Shown: positions 16,063-28,890 of the stretch, one piece after another
Layout: the number at the start of each line of letters is the position of its first letter
Numbering within the stretch: the stretch's first letter is position 1
Program-made: the position numbers and the translations under genes
NCBI GenBank assembly: GCA_019973575.1
Contig: BPUI01000002.1
Location: forward strand, 434,001-498,000
DNA from: Gemmatimonadetes bacterium T265
GTDB taxonomy: Bacteria > Gemmatimonadota > Gemmatimonadetes > Gemmatimonadales > Gemmatimonadaceae
Direction: 5' to 3'
DNA: 64,000 nucleotides
Notes under the pieces: generated by a model
Databases searched by the model: none
The model's input: the letters and a program-made list of their open reading frames with translations, nothing else
What the model was told of the DNA's origin: nothing

Positions 16063-17232
16063 TTACCTCAGCACGTTCCGGGCGATCGTCTGCAGCTGCA
16101 TGTTCGATGTCCCCTCGTAGATCGTCCCGATCTTCGCGTCGCGGTAGAACTTCTCCACGGGGTACTCCTTCGTGTACCCGTACCCGCCGAACAGCTCCAC
16201 GCAGAGCGACGTCACCCGCTCGGCCACCTGCGACGAGTAGAGCTTCGCCATCGCCCCCTCGTGCGCGATGTCCCGCCCCGCGTCCTTGAGCCGCGCCGCG
16301 TTGTACACCATCAGCCGCGCCGCCTCGAGCTCCGTCGCCGCCTGCCCCACCTGGAACTGGATCCCCTGGAACTCGGCGAGCGACTTCCCGAACTGCTTGC
16401 GCTCCTTCAGGTACTTGGTCGCCGCCGCGAGCGCCCCGCCCGCCACGCCGATCATCTGCGCGCCGATCCCGATCCGCCCGCCGTTCAGCGTGTCGATCGC
16501 GACCTTGTACCCCCGGCCCGGCTCGCCTAACACGTTCTCGTCCGGCACGAACACGTTGTCGAAGTGCAGCGACGTCGTGCTCGACGCGCGGATGCCGAGC
16601 TTGTCCTCTTTCTTGCCGACCGAGAAGCCCTCCGCCGACTTCTCCACGAGGAACGCCGTGATCCCCTTGTAGCCCGCCCCCGGGTTCTCCGAGGCGAACA
16701 CGACGAACACCTCGGCCTCGGCCCCGTTCGTGATCCACGCCTTGCTGCCCGTCAGCCGGTGCCCCCCAGGGACCTTGTCGGCCCGCGTCGCCAACCCGAA
16801 CGCATCCGACCCCGACCCGGGCTCCGACAGCGCGTACGCCCCGATCGCCGAGCTCGTCAGGCGCGACAGGTACTTCGCCTTCTGCGCCTCGGTGCCGTAG
16901 GCCGCGATCGGGTACTCCACGAGCGTGTTCTGCACGTCCACCTGGATCGCCGCGCTCGCGTCCACCTTCGACAGCTCCTCCACCGCGAGCACGACCATCA
17001 TCGCCGACCCGCCCGCGCCGCCGTACTGCTCGGGGATCTCGATCCCCATCAGCCCGAGCTCGAAGAACTGCCGCGTCAGCGCGGGGTCGATCTGTTTCGC
17101 GGCCTCCATTTCCATCACCCGCGGCCGGACCTGCTCCTCAGCCAGCGCCGTGACGGCGTCGCGGAAAAGCAGCTCCTCCTCGGACAGAAGCGTGAGCGGC
17201 GGGCGGGCGGTGGCGAGCGCGGTATCGGTCAT
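16063..17232 (-). CDS. Acyl-CoA dehydrogenase (short/branched-chain type)
   Basis: 389 aa, full length. It shows the family signatures YALSEPGSGSDAF (FAD/substrate loop), GSKAWITNG, the RIGIGAQMIGVAGGAL helix, the QFGKSLAEFQGIQF signature 2, and the catalytic base Glu373 in IYEGTSNMQ. It is closest in pattern to butyryl-/2-methylacyl-CoA dehydrogenases. It oxidises acyl-CoA to enoyl-CoA, passing electrons to ETF; no ETF genes are in the window. A monocistronic layout is likely: 105 bases separate it from rmlA and a hairpin follows. Confidence 0.93.
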   Translation of the reverse strand: MTDTALATARPPLTLLSEEELLFRDAVTALAEEQVRPRVMEMEAAKQIDPALTRQFFELGLMGIEIPEQYGGAGGSAMMVVLAVEELSKVDASAAIQVDVQNTLVEYPIAAYGTEAQKAKYLSRLTSSAIGAYALSEPGSGSDAFGLATRADKVPGGHRLTGSKAWITNGAEAEVFVVFASENPGAGYKGITAFLVEKSAEGFSVGKKEDKLGIRASSTTSLHFDNVFVPDENVLGEPGRGYKVAIDTLNGGRIGIGAQMIGVAGGALAAATKYLKERKQFGKSLAEFQGIQFQVGQAATELEAARLMVYNAARLKDAGRDIAHEGAMAKLYSSQVAERVTSLCVELFGGYGYTKEYPVEKFYRDAKIGTIYEGTSNMQLQTIARNVLR

Positions 17233-17337
17233 CGGCGGCAGAAAGTCGGCGCGTGGGGCGGGCGAACAGCGAGTCGCCCTGATACCCCAAACCTAGCCCG
17301 CGGCCCCGCCCCGGACCGCGCACCGCCGCGGCCGCGG

Positions 17338-18234
17338 CTACTCGAGGTCGAACGCTTGCGGCGGCCCCGGCTCGCTCAGCACGCCGCGCAGGTACGCCCC
17401 GTACCCCGTCTTCGCGAACGGCGCGATCAGCCGCTCCAACTGCTCCGCGTCGATGTACCCCAGCCGGTACGCGATCTCCTCGGGGCAGGCGATCTTGAGC
17501 CCCTGCCGCCGCTCGACGATCTCGACGAAGTTCCCCGCGTTGAGCAGCGACTCATGCGTGCCCGTGTCGAGCCACGCCATCCCCCGGCCGAGCAGCTCCA
17601 CACGCAGCCGCCCGCGCCGCAGGTATTCGGAGTTCACGTCCGTGATCTCGTACTCCCCGCGCGCCGACGGCTCGAGCCCCGCCGCGATGTCGAGCACCGC
17701 GTTGTCGTAGAAGTAGAGCCCCGTGACGGCCCAGTTCGACCGCGGCACCGCGGGCTTCTCGTCGAGGCTCACCGCCCGCCCCGCCGCGTCGAACTCGACG
17801 ACGCCGTAGCGCTCCGGGTCCCGCACGCTGTACGCGAACACCGTCGCCCCGTCCGGCCGCTCCGCCGCGCGGCGCAGCATCCGCTGCAGCCCGCTGCCGT
17901 GGAAGATGTTGTCGCCGAGCACCAGCGCGACCGGGTCCGCGCCGACGAACGCGCGCCCGACCACGAACGCCTGCGCCAGACCGTTCGGCACCGCCTGCTC
18001 CGCGTACGACAGCCGCATCCCCCACCGCGCCCCGTCGCCCAACAGCTCGCGGAAGCGCGGCAGATCCGCCGGCGTCGCGATGACCAGGACCTCCCGGATG
18101 CCGGCCAGCATGAGCGTCGACAGCGGGTAGTAGACCATCGGCTTGTCGAACACCGGCAGGAGCTGCTTGCTCACCCCGAGCGTGATCGGGTAGAGACGCG
18201 TGCCCGACCCGCCCGCGAGGACGATCCCCTTCAC
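17338..18234 (-). CDS. rmlA: Glucose-1-phosphate thymidylyltransferase RmlA
   Basis: 298 aa, the usual length. The nucleotide-binding loop [11 protein letters not shown] (6-16), [20 protein letters not shown] and EYEITDVN are all typical of RmlA/RfbA, which makes dTDP-glucose from dTTP and glucose-1-phosphate, the first step to dTDP-rhamnose and other deoxysugars. It starts 15 bases after rmlB, so the two form an operon. No rmlC or rmlD is present in the window, so the final sugar is not determined here. It supplies the glycosyltransferases nearby. Confidence 0.95.
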   Translation of the reverse strand: MKGIVLAGGSGTRLYPITLGVSKQLLPVFDKPMVYYPLSTLMLAGIREVLVIATPADLPRFRELLGDGARWGMRLSYAEQAVPNGLAQAFVVGRAFVGADPVALVLGDNIFHGSGLQRMLRRAAERPDGATVFAYSVRDPERYGVVEFDAAGRAVSLDEKPAVPRSNWAVTGLYFYDNAVLDIAAGLEPSARGEYEITDVNSEYLRRGRLRVELLGRGMAWLDTGTHESLLNAGNFVEIVERRQGLKIACPEEIAYRLGYIDAEQLERLIAPFAKTGYGAYLRGVLSEPGPPQAFDLE

Positions 18235-18249
18235 CGCGCCAACACCACG

Positions 18250-19314
18250 TTAGGCGGCCTCGAGCCGCCCGAGCCGCTCGCCGCGGTACACCCCCGACCG
18301 CACGCGCTCCCACCACCACCGGTTCTCGAGGTACCACGCCACCGTGCGCCGCAGCCCGCTCTCGAACGACTCGGCCGGCGCCCACCCCAGCTCGCGCGCG
18401 ACCTTCGACGCGTCGATCGCGTAGCGCCGGTCGTGCCCCGGCCGGTCCGCGACGAAGGTGATCAGCTCGCGCCGCGGCCGCGCGCCGGGGCGCAGCTCGT
18501 CGACCAGGTCGCAGACCGCCCCCACCACGTCCAGGTTGCGGCGCTCGTTGTGCCCGCCGATCGCGTACGTCTCGCCAACCGCCCCACGCGCGAGCACCAG
18601 CCGCAGCGCCGCCGCGTGGTCCTCGACGAACAGCCAGTCGCGCACCTGCTCCCCCCGCCCGTACACCGGCAGCGGCCGCCCCTCGAGCGCGTTCAGCGTG
18701 ACGAGCGGGATCAGCTTCTCGGGGAACTGGTACGGGCCGTAGTTGTTCGAGCAGTTCGTGACGACGGCCGGCAGCCCGTACGTGTGGTGCCACGCCCGCA
18801 CGAGGTGGTCCGACCCCGCCTTCGTCGCCGAATACGGCGAATTCGGCGCGTACGGCGTCGCCTCGGTGAAGTGCCCCTCCGCGCCGAGCGACCCGAACAC
18901 CTCGTCGGTCGAGACGTGCAGGAAGCGGAAGCGCGCGCGGGCCTCCGCCGGCAGCGCGCGCCAGTACCGCAGCGCCTCCTGCAGCACCACGAACGTGCCG
19001 ACGACGTTGGTCCGCACGAAGTCTCCCGGCCCGTCGATCGACCGGTCCACGTGCGACTCGGCCGCGAGGTGGACCACCGCGTCCGGCCGGTGCGCCTCGA
19101 ACGCGCGGCGCACCGCGGGCGCGTCGGCGACGTCGCCGCGCACGAACGCGTACGACGCCGCGGCCTCCAGGTCGTCCGTCACCTCGCGCAGCGAGTCGAG
19201 GTTCCCCGCGTAGGTCAGCGCGTCGAGGTTCGCGACGCGCTCGCCCGCGCGCACGAGCTGGCGGACCACCGCGGAACCGACGAAGCCGGCCCCGCCGGTG
19301 ACGAGCACCGCCAT
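18250..19314 (-). CDS. rmlB: dTDP-glucose 4,6-dehydratase RmlB
   Basis: 354 aa. Rossmann loop [10 protein letters not shown] (5-14), [21 protein letters not shown], the active-site Tyr/Lys in [10 protein letters not shown], and [15 protein letters not shown] are diagnostic of RmlB/RfbB, which converts dTDP-glucose to dTDP-4-keto-6-deoxyglucose using bound NAD. It is followed by rmlA after 15 bases. The start codon is just downstream of three 15-bp tandem repeats, each of which carries an in-frame TAA, which separates it from the methionine-cycle fusion gene. The stop codon is inside a GCCTAAC heptamer. Confidence 0.95.
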   Translation of the reverse strand: MAVLVTGGAGFVGSAVVRQLVRAGERVANLDALTYAGNLDSLREVTDDLEAAASYAFVRGDVADAPAVRRAFEAHRPDAVVHLAAESHVDRSIDGPGDFVRTNVVGTFVVLQEALRYWRALPAEARARFRFLHVSTDEVFGSLGAEGHFTEATPYAPNSPYSATKAGSDHLVRAWHHTYGLPAVVTNCSNNYGPYQFPEKLIPLVTLNALEGRPLPVYGRGEQVRDWLFVEDHAAALRLVLARGAVGETYAIGGHNERRNLDVVGAVCDLVDELRPGARPRRELITFVADRPGHDRRYAIDASKVARELGWAPAESFESGLRRTVAWYLENRWWWERVRSGVYRGERLGRLEAA

Positions 19315-19315
19315 G

Positions 19316-19360
19316 TGTTAGACCGGCACCTGTTAGACCGGTACCTGTTAGGCCGGTACC
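19316..19360 (-). repeat. Three 15-bp tandem repeats with in-frame stops between the MTHFR fusion and rmlB
   Basis: TGTTAGACCGGCACC (19316-19330), TGTTAGACCGGTACC (19331-19345) and TGTTAGGCCGGTACC (19346-19360). On the gene strand each unit contains TAA in the same frame, so the fusion gene ends with three consecutive in-frame stops, and that frame is also the rmlB frame. Confidence 0.85.
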
Positions 19361-21420
19361 GCGACGCGGACGGCGCCGGGCGTGCCGCCGCCCGTGCCGC
19401 CGCCCGCCGCGGCGGCCCCGCGCGGCGCGAGCACGCCGTCCAGCACCTCGAGCGCCAGCTCCGCGCGCCCGAACGGCGCGCTCACCTGCACGCCCTGCAC
19501 GAGCCCCCCCACCCGCGCCAGCATCTCGCGCGCGATCGCGATCCCCTCCTGCACCGCGTGCTCCTTGCCGACCGCGCTCGCCCGCCGCATCCGCTCCAGC
19601 ACCGCCGCGGGGACCGTCACGCCGGGCACCTCGTTCGCCAAGAACTCCGCGTTGCGCGCCGACACGAGCGGCCAAACCCCCGCGACGAGCGGCGGACGCG
19701 CCGCACCGAGCGCGGCGTCGACCTCGGCCACGAACCGCTCCAGCTGGTCGGCGTCGAACACCGGCTGCGTGATCGCGTACTCGGCCCCGGCCTCCACCTT
19801 GTAGCGGAAGCGCTCGAGCTCGTGCGCCGGGTCGATCGCCGCCGGGTTCACCCCGACGCCGACCGCGAAGCGCGTCGGCGCGCCGATCGACCCGCCGCTC
19901 GGGTCGAGCCCGCGGTTGAGCTGCGCGACGAGGTTCGTCAGCCCGACCGAGTCGATGTCGAAGACCGCCGTCGCGTCGGGGTAGGGACCCATCTTCGGCG
20001 GGTCGCCCGTCACCAGCAGCACGTTCCGCAGGCCGAGCGCCGACGCGCCTAACAGGTCGCTCAGCATCCCGAGCAGGTTGCGGTCGCGGCAGGCGTAGTG
20101 CGTCACGGCCTCGATCCCCGCCTGCTGCTCGACCAGCAGCGACGTCGCGATCGCACCCATCCGGCTCTGCGCGCGCGGGCCGTCGGGCACGTTGATCGCG
20201 TCCACCCCCGCGGCGCCGAGCCGGCGCGCGTCGGCCACGAGCTTCGCCGTGTCCACGCCCCGCGGCGGCACGATTTCCACCGTCGTGACGAACCGCCCCG
20301 CCGCGAGCCCCGCCGCGAACCGCGACCGCTCGGCAAACGGCACCGGCTCGACGCCGGCCGGGCGCGCCGGCGCGGCGACGCCGTCCGCCGACGCGTGAGA
20401 CGTCGCCTCGGCGTGCGCCGGCCCGCCCGCGGACGCGCGCATCGCCCGCGTCACCCGCAGCGACTGGCTCATCGCGCGCACGTGCTCGGGCGTCGTCCCG
20501 CAACATCCGCCCACCACGTTCGCGCCCGCGAGCACCAGCCGCCGCGCGTACGTCGCCAGGTACTCGGCGCTCGCCATGTACATCAGCCGCCCGCCTACGT
20601 CGCGCGGCAGCCCGGCGTTCGGCATCGCGGAGAGCTTCCGCCGTGTCACGACCGCCATCTGCTCGATCGCCTCCAGCATCGCCTGCGGACCCACGGAGCA
20701 GTTGAGCCCGATCACGTCCGCCCCCCACGCGTCGAGCGCGCGCGCGACGTCGGCCGGCGTGGCGCCGTACGGCGTCCGCAGGTCCGCCCCGACCGTCATC
20801 TGCGCGATCACCGGCACCGCGGGGTCGACCTCGCGCGCCGCGCGGATCGCCTGCTCGATCTCGATCAGGTCGCCGAACGTCTCGAAAATCACGCAGTCCG
20901 CGCCGCCGGCGACCAGCGCCGCGATCTGCTCGCGGAACATCGCCCGCGCCTCGTCGCGGCTCGTCGGCCCGTACGGCTCGATTCGCACGCCGAGCGGGCC
21001 CACCGCGCCCGCGACGAGCACGGTGCGGCCGTGCGGGGCCGCGTCGGCCGCCGCGCGCGCCAACTCCGCGCCGCGCCGGTTGATCGCCTCCGCCTGCCCC
21101 TCCAGCCCGTAGTGCGCGAGTTTCACGCGGTTGGCGCCGAACGTGTTCGTCTCGACCACCTCCGCCCCGGCCGCCACGTACGCCTCGTGCACGGCGCGCA
21201 CGAGGTCCGGCGCGCGCACGCACAGCTCGTCGTAGCACTGGTTGATGAACACGCCCCGCGAGTACAGCTCGGTGCCCGTCGCGCCGTCGAACAGCACGAT
21301 CTGTGAGGGGTCGAGCAGGCCGTCGAGCGCCTGGCGTCGAGATTCGCGGGTCACGGCGACGATCGTGAGACAGGGGAATGGCCGAGCCAGCAGGTCCGCG
21401 GCGCGTCCGTACGGTCCCAT
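19348..21420 (-). CDS. Bifunctional homocysteine S-methyltransferase / methylenetetrahydrofolate reductase
   Basis: 690 aa, a YitJ-like fusion. Residues about 28-330 are a homocysteine methyltransferase domain (FDGATGTELYSRGVF; GLNCSVG; the zinc pair in [13 protein letters not shown]). After an Ala/Pro linker, about 380-665 are a MetF-type reductase (EIVPPRGVDTAKL, YACRDRN, LLVTGDPPKMG, AITQPVFDADQLERF). It would provide methyl-tetrahydrofolate and may methylate homocysteine from another donor. The ATG at 21420 follows GAAGGA by 4 bases, but TATAAT overlaps the start, so a later GTG at 21354 is possible. MetH, which uses its product, lies 3.7 kb away, across a glycosyltransferase block. Confidence 0.9.
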   Translation of the reverse strand: MGPYGRAADLLARPFPCLTIVAVTRESRRQALDGLLDPSQIVLFDGATGTELYSRGVFINQCYDELCVRAPDLVRAVHEAYVAAGAEVVETNTFGANRVKLAHYGLEGQAEAINRRGAELARAAADAAPHGRTVLVAGAVGPLGVRIEPYGPTSRDEARAMFREQIAALVAGGADCVIFETFGDLIEIEQAIRAAREVDPAVPVIAQMTVGADLRTPYGATPADVARALDAWGADVIGLNCSVGPQAMLEAIEQMAVVTRRKLSAMPNAGLPRDVGGRLMYMASAEYLATYARRLVLAGANVVGGCCGTTPEHVRAMSQSLRVTRAMRASAGGPAHAEATSHASADGVAAPARPAGVEPVPFAERSRFAAGLAAGRFVTTVEIVPPRGVDTAKLVADARRLGAAGVDAINVPDGPRAQSRMGAIATSLLVEQQAGIEAVTHYACRDRNLLGMLSDLLGASALGLRNVLLVTGDPPKMGPYPDATAVFDIDSVGLTNLVAQLNRGLDPSGGSIGAPTRFAVGVGVNPAAIDPAHELERFRYKVEAGAEYAITQPVFDADQLERFVAEVDAALGAARPPLVAGVWPLVSARNAEFLANEVPGVTVPAAVLERMRRASAVGKEHAVQEGIAIAREMLARVGGLVQGVQVSAPFGRAELALEVLDGVLAPRGAAAAGGGTGGGTPGAVRVAVPA

Positions 21421-21450
21421 TATATCCTTCTAGCCGGGTAAACGGATAGA
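21419..21450. promoter_or_regulatory. AT-rich element at the left edge of the glycosyltransferase block
   Basis: Contains ATTATATC (21419-21426) and CGGATAGA (21443-21450). On the minus strand this reads GATATAAT, a good -10-like hexamer in a GC-rich context, immediately at the fusion-gene start. The same two octamers occur in the same order and orientation at 25057-25080. Confidence 0.45.
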
Positions 21451-21526
21451 TGCGCCCTGGTCCGGCACGCGCGCCGACTCACCCCCGACGCGCCGGGCCG
21501 GCCCGCCACGTTCGGTTGGAAACGCG

Positions 21527-21886
21527 CTACTCGACCGGGCCCAGGCCGTTGATCCAGAACAGGCGCGGTCCGATCGCCCGGGTGACCGTGAACGGCAGCC
21601 GCCGCCCGTCCGCGAGGCGTAGCGTTAACCGCACCCCGACGTACGTCCCGAGCGCGCCCGGGTCCGCCGATTCGAGGCGGCCGTAGACGTTCCGCTCCGC
21701 CCCGAGCGATGGGAAGGTCTCGCCGCCCCGGATGCTCGCGTCGCGCGGCTCTTCGACGTCCATGAGGAGGTACGTCACGTCGGCGATCGACTGCTCTCCG
21801 TCGTACGCCTGGCCCCGCCCGCGGATCCTCTCGCGCACGCGGAGGAGCGCCGTCGCGTCGTCCACCGTCGAGTCGGCGCGCGTCAC
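21527..21886 (-). CDS. Hypothetical protein in the glycosyltransferase block
   Basis: 119 aa, soluble, acidic start, no signal peptide or membrane segment. The second half looks like alternating beta strands (YGRLESADPG...GTYVGVRLTLRLADGRRLPFTVTRAIGPRLFWING), so a small beta-barrel-type fold is possible. I do not recognise a family. Its ATG overlaps the stop of the upstream GT9-type gene (ATGA, 21883-21886), so it is co-translated with it and probably belongs to the same polysaccharide function. Confidence 0.7.
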   Translation of the reverse strand: MTRADSTVDDATALLRVRERIRGRGQAYDGEQSIADVTYLLMDVEEPRDASIRGGETFPSLGAERNVYGRLESADPGALGTYVGVRLTLRLADGRRLPFTVTRAIGPRLFWINGLGPVE

Positions 21887-23019
21887 GCGTACAGCATCGA
21901 CTCGGCGAGCGTGTGCACCGCGTCGGCCTCCGCGTGGCGACGCGCGTTGTACGCGATCAGCTCCGGGGTGATTGTGTCGGTGTCACACGCGAGCGCGGCG
22001 CCGTGTTGCGCGACCTGCCGCTCGAGGGCCGCAACTACATCGGCAACCTCGACCATGTGCAGGCACACCCGGTCGTACGGGCAGGCGTTGAGCTTCCAGC
22101 AGGGCGAGCAGCTCACCGCGGAGTACAGGTTCTCGTTGCACGGGTAGCCCGACTGCGCCGGGGTCTCGCGCCCCCCGTAGACGATCACGCTCCGGCAGTC
22201 GACCGCGCGCGCCAGGTGCATGAGCATCCCGACCTGGCCGACGAACGCGAGCGAGCCGGCGAGCACCGCCGCGGTCTCGCGCAGCGACGTCTTCCCGCGC
22301 AGGTCGAGCGCGCCCGCGAGCGGCGGGTCCTGCACGGAGCCGACCTGAACGAAGTTGTACCGCGCCTCGAGCGCCGACACGACGCCCTGGTACCGCTCGG
22401 GGAGCCAGTTCTTGTTCCGCATCGAGTGCCGCGCGTTCAGCCCCGAGCTCTGAATCGCGACCTGCCGCTTGACGCGTCGCCCGAGCCGGACCTCGTCGTC
22501 GCCGAGTGTCAGATACGGCCGCAAGGCGACCGTCCCGGTGATCCCGGCCTTCTGGCACATGAGCGAGATCAGGTGCTGCTCGGGCATCGGGTCGTCGCGG
22601 TCGAACGCCGGGTGATAACTCGTATACCACGGGTGGACGACCTGCACGCCGAGGCGCCGGAGCAGCAGGCCGATCCGCGGCAGCAGCGGGGCGACGACCG
22701 ACACATCCGCGTTCCGCGCGTAGAGCTGCGCATACTTGCTCGCCGTCCAGAACCGGTCCCGCCCGCGGCGGCGTAGCTCGCGGAAGATCGCGGTGCAGAG
22801 CAGGTCGTCGCCGATGCCCGCCTCGCCGGCCGTGATGAACAGATCCGGGCGACCGTGACGCGCCAACAGCGACACGACCGGCGGCGCCAACCGCGCGTAG
22901 TCGAGCGGCGGCCGGAGGAATCGGCCGCCCGTCTGCCCCAGCGTCGCCGCGACCCCGGCAAGCCCCTGGCCGCGAACGAGCCGACCGAGCGTGCCAACTT
23001 TTTTCGCGAGAAGAGTCAT
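21883..23019 (-). CDS. GT9 (heptosyltransferase-like) glycosyltransferase, copy 1
   Basis: 378 aa. Family 9 pattern: GEAGIGDDLLCTAIFRELRRR in the first third (GxGD loop), a central VAIQSSG...NWLPERYQGVV, then the donor-site stretch LRGKTSLRETAAVLAGSLAFVGQVGMLMHLARAV and VIVYGGRETPAQSGY. A cysteine cluster near the C-terminus (CSPCWKLNACPYDRVCLHM) is typical of this family. Cytoplasmic, adding a sugar to a lipid-linked or LPS-type acceptor (inference). It is clearly a paralogue of the next upstream gene, which ends 2 bases before it starts. Confidence 0.85.
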   Translation of the reverse strand: MTLLAKKVGTLGRLVRGQGLAGVAATLGQTGGRFLRPPLDYARLAPPVVSLLARHGRPDLFITAGEAGIGDDLLCTAIFRELRRRGRDRFWTASKYAQLYARNADVSVVAPLLPRIGLLLRRLGVQVVHPWYTSYHPAFDRDDPMPEQHLISLMCQKAGITGTVALRPYLTLGDDEVRLGRRVKRQVAIQSSGLNARHSMRNKNWLPERYQGVVSALEARYNFVQVGSVQDPPLAGALDLRGKTSLRETAAVLAGSLAFVGQVGMLMHLARAVDCRSVIVYGGRETPAQSGYPCNENLYSAVSCSPCWKLNACPYDRVCLHMVEVADVVAALERQVAQHGAALACDTDTITPELIAYNARRHAEADAVHTLAESMLYA

Positions 23020-23021
23020 TG

Positions 23022-24032
23022 TCAGGCGGCGGCCGACACGGGCCCCGACGCGGGCGCCAGCGCGGGAATGTGGGCGACGTCCGTCACGAGCGGTTCGTCG
23101 GCGCGCGCCGCGCGCTCGTGCACCGCATTCACCACCTCATCGACGGTGATGCGCCGCATGCACAGGCGCTCGACCGGGTTGTGACAGGCATTCCACCGCC
23201 AACAGGGAGAGCACCAGAGCTCGGTCGCGAGGTTCGTGTTGCACGCGTACCCGGACTGCCACGGCAACTCGCGCCCGCCATAAATGATCACCCCCGGCCG
23301 GTCGACCGCGCGCGCGAGGTGCATCAGCAGGCCCACCTGCCCGAGAAAGAGCACCGAGTTCGCAAGGATCGCCGCACTCTCGCGGATCGACGTCTTCCCG
23401 CGCAGGTCGACGCACCCGTCGAGCGGCGGGTCGTCCGCCGCGCCGAGTTGGACGAGCGTGTAGTCGCCGCGAAGCGCGTCGACCACGGCCTGGAGCCGGT
23501 CGGGGAACCACTCCTTGTTCTTCATCGCCGACTGCGCGCTCGCCCCCGAGCTGTGGAGCGCGATCTGTCGCGGCGCGACTCGGCCCCGCGCGCGCTCCGC
23601 GTCCGAGAGGTACAGGTAGGGCCGCAGCGCGACCGACCCCGTGAGGCCGGCCGCCTCGCACATGAGCGCGATGATGTGCTGCCGCGGGACCGGGCTGACG
23701 TCCGCCGCCCGGTCGTACCAGGGCGTGTACTCGGCGAAGCAGTCGTGGCCGCCCACCCAGTTGACCATCCGCTGGTAGCGATAATCGTGGGGCACCACGA
23801 CGTCCACGTCCGGGTTGCGCGCGAACAGCGCCGGGAACCGGGTCATCATCCAGACGCCCCGGTAGCGGCGCCGGCGCATCTCCCGGAGCACGGCCGTGCA
23901 CATCAGGTCGTCGCCTAACGTGTAGCCGTGGAAGTAGACGAGGTGGCGGGGGCGCCCACGGCGCAACAATTCCGTCGTCATCCAGCCGCCGTGCTGCCAC
24001 GCGATGCGCGCGAGGTGCGCGGGCGTCTTCAT
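23022..24032 (-). CDS. GT9 (heptosyltransferase-like) glycosyltransferase, copy 2
   Basis: 336 aa, a tandem paralogue of the downstream gene: the same YTLGDDLMCTAVLREMRRRR loop, IALHSSG...NKEWFPDRLQAVV, DLRGKTSIRESAAILANSVLFLGQVGLLMHLARAVDRP, IIYGGRELPWQSGY and a matching cysteine cluster (CSPCWRWNACHNPVERLCM). It lacks the 40-residue N-terminal extension of copy 1. Two adjacent family 9 enzymes of this type suggest sequential addition of related sugars. 29 bases separate it from the GT2 gene upstream. Confidence 0.85.
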   Translation of the reverse strand: MKTPAHLARIAWQHGGWMTTELLRRGRPRHLVYFHGYTLGDDLMCTAVLREMRRRRYRGVWMMTRFPALFARNPDVDVVVPHDYRYQRMVNWVGGHDCFAEYTPWYDRAADVSPVPRQHIIALMCEAAGLTGSVALRPYLYLSDAERARGRVAPRQIALHSSGASAQSAMKNKEWFPDRLQAVVDALRGDYTLVQLGAADDPPLDGCVDLRGKTSIRESAAILANSVLFLGQVGLLMHLARAVDRPGVIIYGGRELPWQSGYACNTNLATELWCSPCWRWNACHNPVERLCMRRITVDEVVNAVHERAARADEPLVTDVAHIPALAPASGPVSAAA

Positions 24033-24050
24033 GCATACCTCATTGGTACT

Positions 24051-24072
24051 TCATCCCTGCATCATCCCTGCG
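24051..24072. repeat. 11-bp tandem duplication across the GT2 stop codon
   Basis: TCATCCCTGCA (24051-24061) followed by TCATCCCTGCG (24062-24072). On the gene strand the stop TGA (24064-24062) and the bases before it are duplicated immediately downstream. Confidence 0.65.
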
Positions 24073-25051
24073 TCATGCTCCCGAGCGTCGCCGGCCCCGG
24101 CCGCGGCGCCGTGAGACCGCCGTAGAGCCGGCCGGCCAGATCCCACCAGCGGAGTTCGCGGTCGAAGCGCTCCCACGAGCGGGCCGCCGGCCCCGACCGC
24201 ATCCAGCCGCGCGCAGATTCGAGCGACCCGCGCAGCGCCCCGCCCCACACCCACCGCGGGACCCCGAGCCACCGCGGCCCGGCCGACCCGTCGTCGGCGT
24301 GGGCAGTCGGCATGCGCGACATCGAGACTGCATGCCAGAACATCCAGCGCCGATGATAGCCCTTTCGCAACCGGGCGGGCGGAACATAGTGATGAATTAT
24401 CAGGTCCGGCCGGTACTCGCCCCGTCCGCCCGCCGCGAGCAGTCGGAGGTACATGTCGTGATCCTCCCCCGACCCCAACCGCTGTCCGGCAGTCGGGCCG
24501 AGGGCGGTCGAGTAGGGGCCGGCCCGCTCCAACAGCGCGCGGCGGATCACGGCGTTCCCGCCCATCAGCATGGCGTTGAATCCCGGCGCCCCGAACCGTT
24601 CCACGCGCTCGCTCGGCGCCACCCACCCGACGATGCTACTCGGCCGCGGCGGCAGCCACCCCGGCGCCGGCGCGCCCCACCGCGGCCGGTACGGCCCGCC
24701 CACGAAGTCGAGCGACGGATCCGCGAACGCGCGCGCCACGACGTCGTACCACGTGGCGTCGATCTCCTCGTCGTCGTCGATCATCCCGACGAGGTCGCCG
24801 TCGGTCGCCGCAATGCCCGTGTTGAGCGCGTACGACTTGCCGACGCGGCCCTCGTAGCGATACCGCAGGCGTCCGCCAAACTCGGCCATCGCAGTCTCGA
24901 CGGCCGCCCGGGTCCCGTCGCGCGACCCATTGTCGACCACCGTCACCTGGACGTCCAGCCCGGCCGGGACTCGGGCCTCCTGCAGACTCGCGAGCGCTCG
25001 CGCGAGCAGCGTGTGCCGATTGAACGTCGCGATGATCACGTCGAGCTGCAT
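24062..25051 (-). CDS. GT2 family glycosyltransferase
   Basis: 329 aa with a GT-A fold at the N-terminus: [20 protein letters not shown] (4-23), [11 protein letters not shown] (37-47), [10 protein letters not shown] and the metal-binding acidic triplet MIDDDEEID (about 91-99). A [16 protein letters not shown] helix (catalytic base region) follows. The last 90 residues are Trp/Arg-rich. It transfers a sugar from a nucleotide donor to a growing glycan on the cytoplasmic side; the specific sugar is unknown. First gene of the four-gene minus-strand block (GT2, GT9, GT9, hypothetical) and divergent from metH by 32 bases. Confidence 0.88.
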   Translation of the reverse strand: MQLDVIIATFNRHTLLARALASLQEARVPAGLDVQVTVVDNGSRDGTRAAVETAMAEFGGRLRYRYEGRVGKSYALNTGIAATDGDLVGMIDDDEEIDATWYDVVARAFADPSLDFVGGPYRPRWGAPAPGWLPPRPSSIVGWVAPSERVERFGAPGFNAMLMGGNAVIRRALLERAGPYSTALGPTAGQRLGSGEDHDMYLRLLAAGGRGEYRPDLIIHHYVPPARLRKGYHRRWMFWHAVSMSRMPTAHADDGSAGPRWLGVPRWVWGGALRGSLESARGWMRSGPAARSWERFDRELRWWDLAGRLYGGLTAPRPGPATLGSMTQG

Positions 25052-25056
25052 GCCCG

Positions 25057-25083
25057 ATTATATCTAATCATCCGGATAGACGG

Positions 25084-25086
<3 letters not shown>
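25057..25086. promoter_or_regulatory. AT-rich element and hairpin over the metH start
   Basis: ATTATATC (25057-25064) and CGGATAGA (25073-25080) repeat the elements at 21419-21450. In addition CATCCG (25069-25074) pairs with CGGATG (25081-25086), a 6-bp hairpin with a 6-base loop whose right arm includes the metH ATG (25084-25086). The element lies in the 32-base gap between divergent metH and the GT2 gene. Confidence 0.45.

Positions 25087-28877
<3,791 letters not shown>

Positions 28878-28890
<13 letters not shown>

Noticed and set aside
16564-20052. 1162-codon open frame on the plus strand
   Set aside because: It lies antisense to the acyl-CoA dehydrogenase, rmlA, rmlB and MTHFR genes, is Arg/His/Pro-rich and has no family pattern; a by-product of high GC third positions.
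17552-21238. 1228-codon open frame on the minus strand
   Set aside because: Same strand but different frame from rmlA/rmlB/MTHFR; Arg/Gly-rich without motifs.
21421-21526. Cobalamin or SAM riboswitch upstream of the MTHFR fusion
   Set aside because: Only about 106 bases are available and no B12-box or SAM-type core is visible; for metH the gap is just 32 bases.
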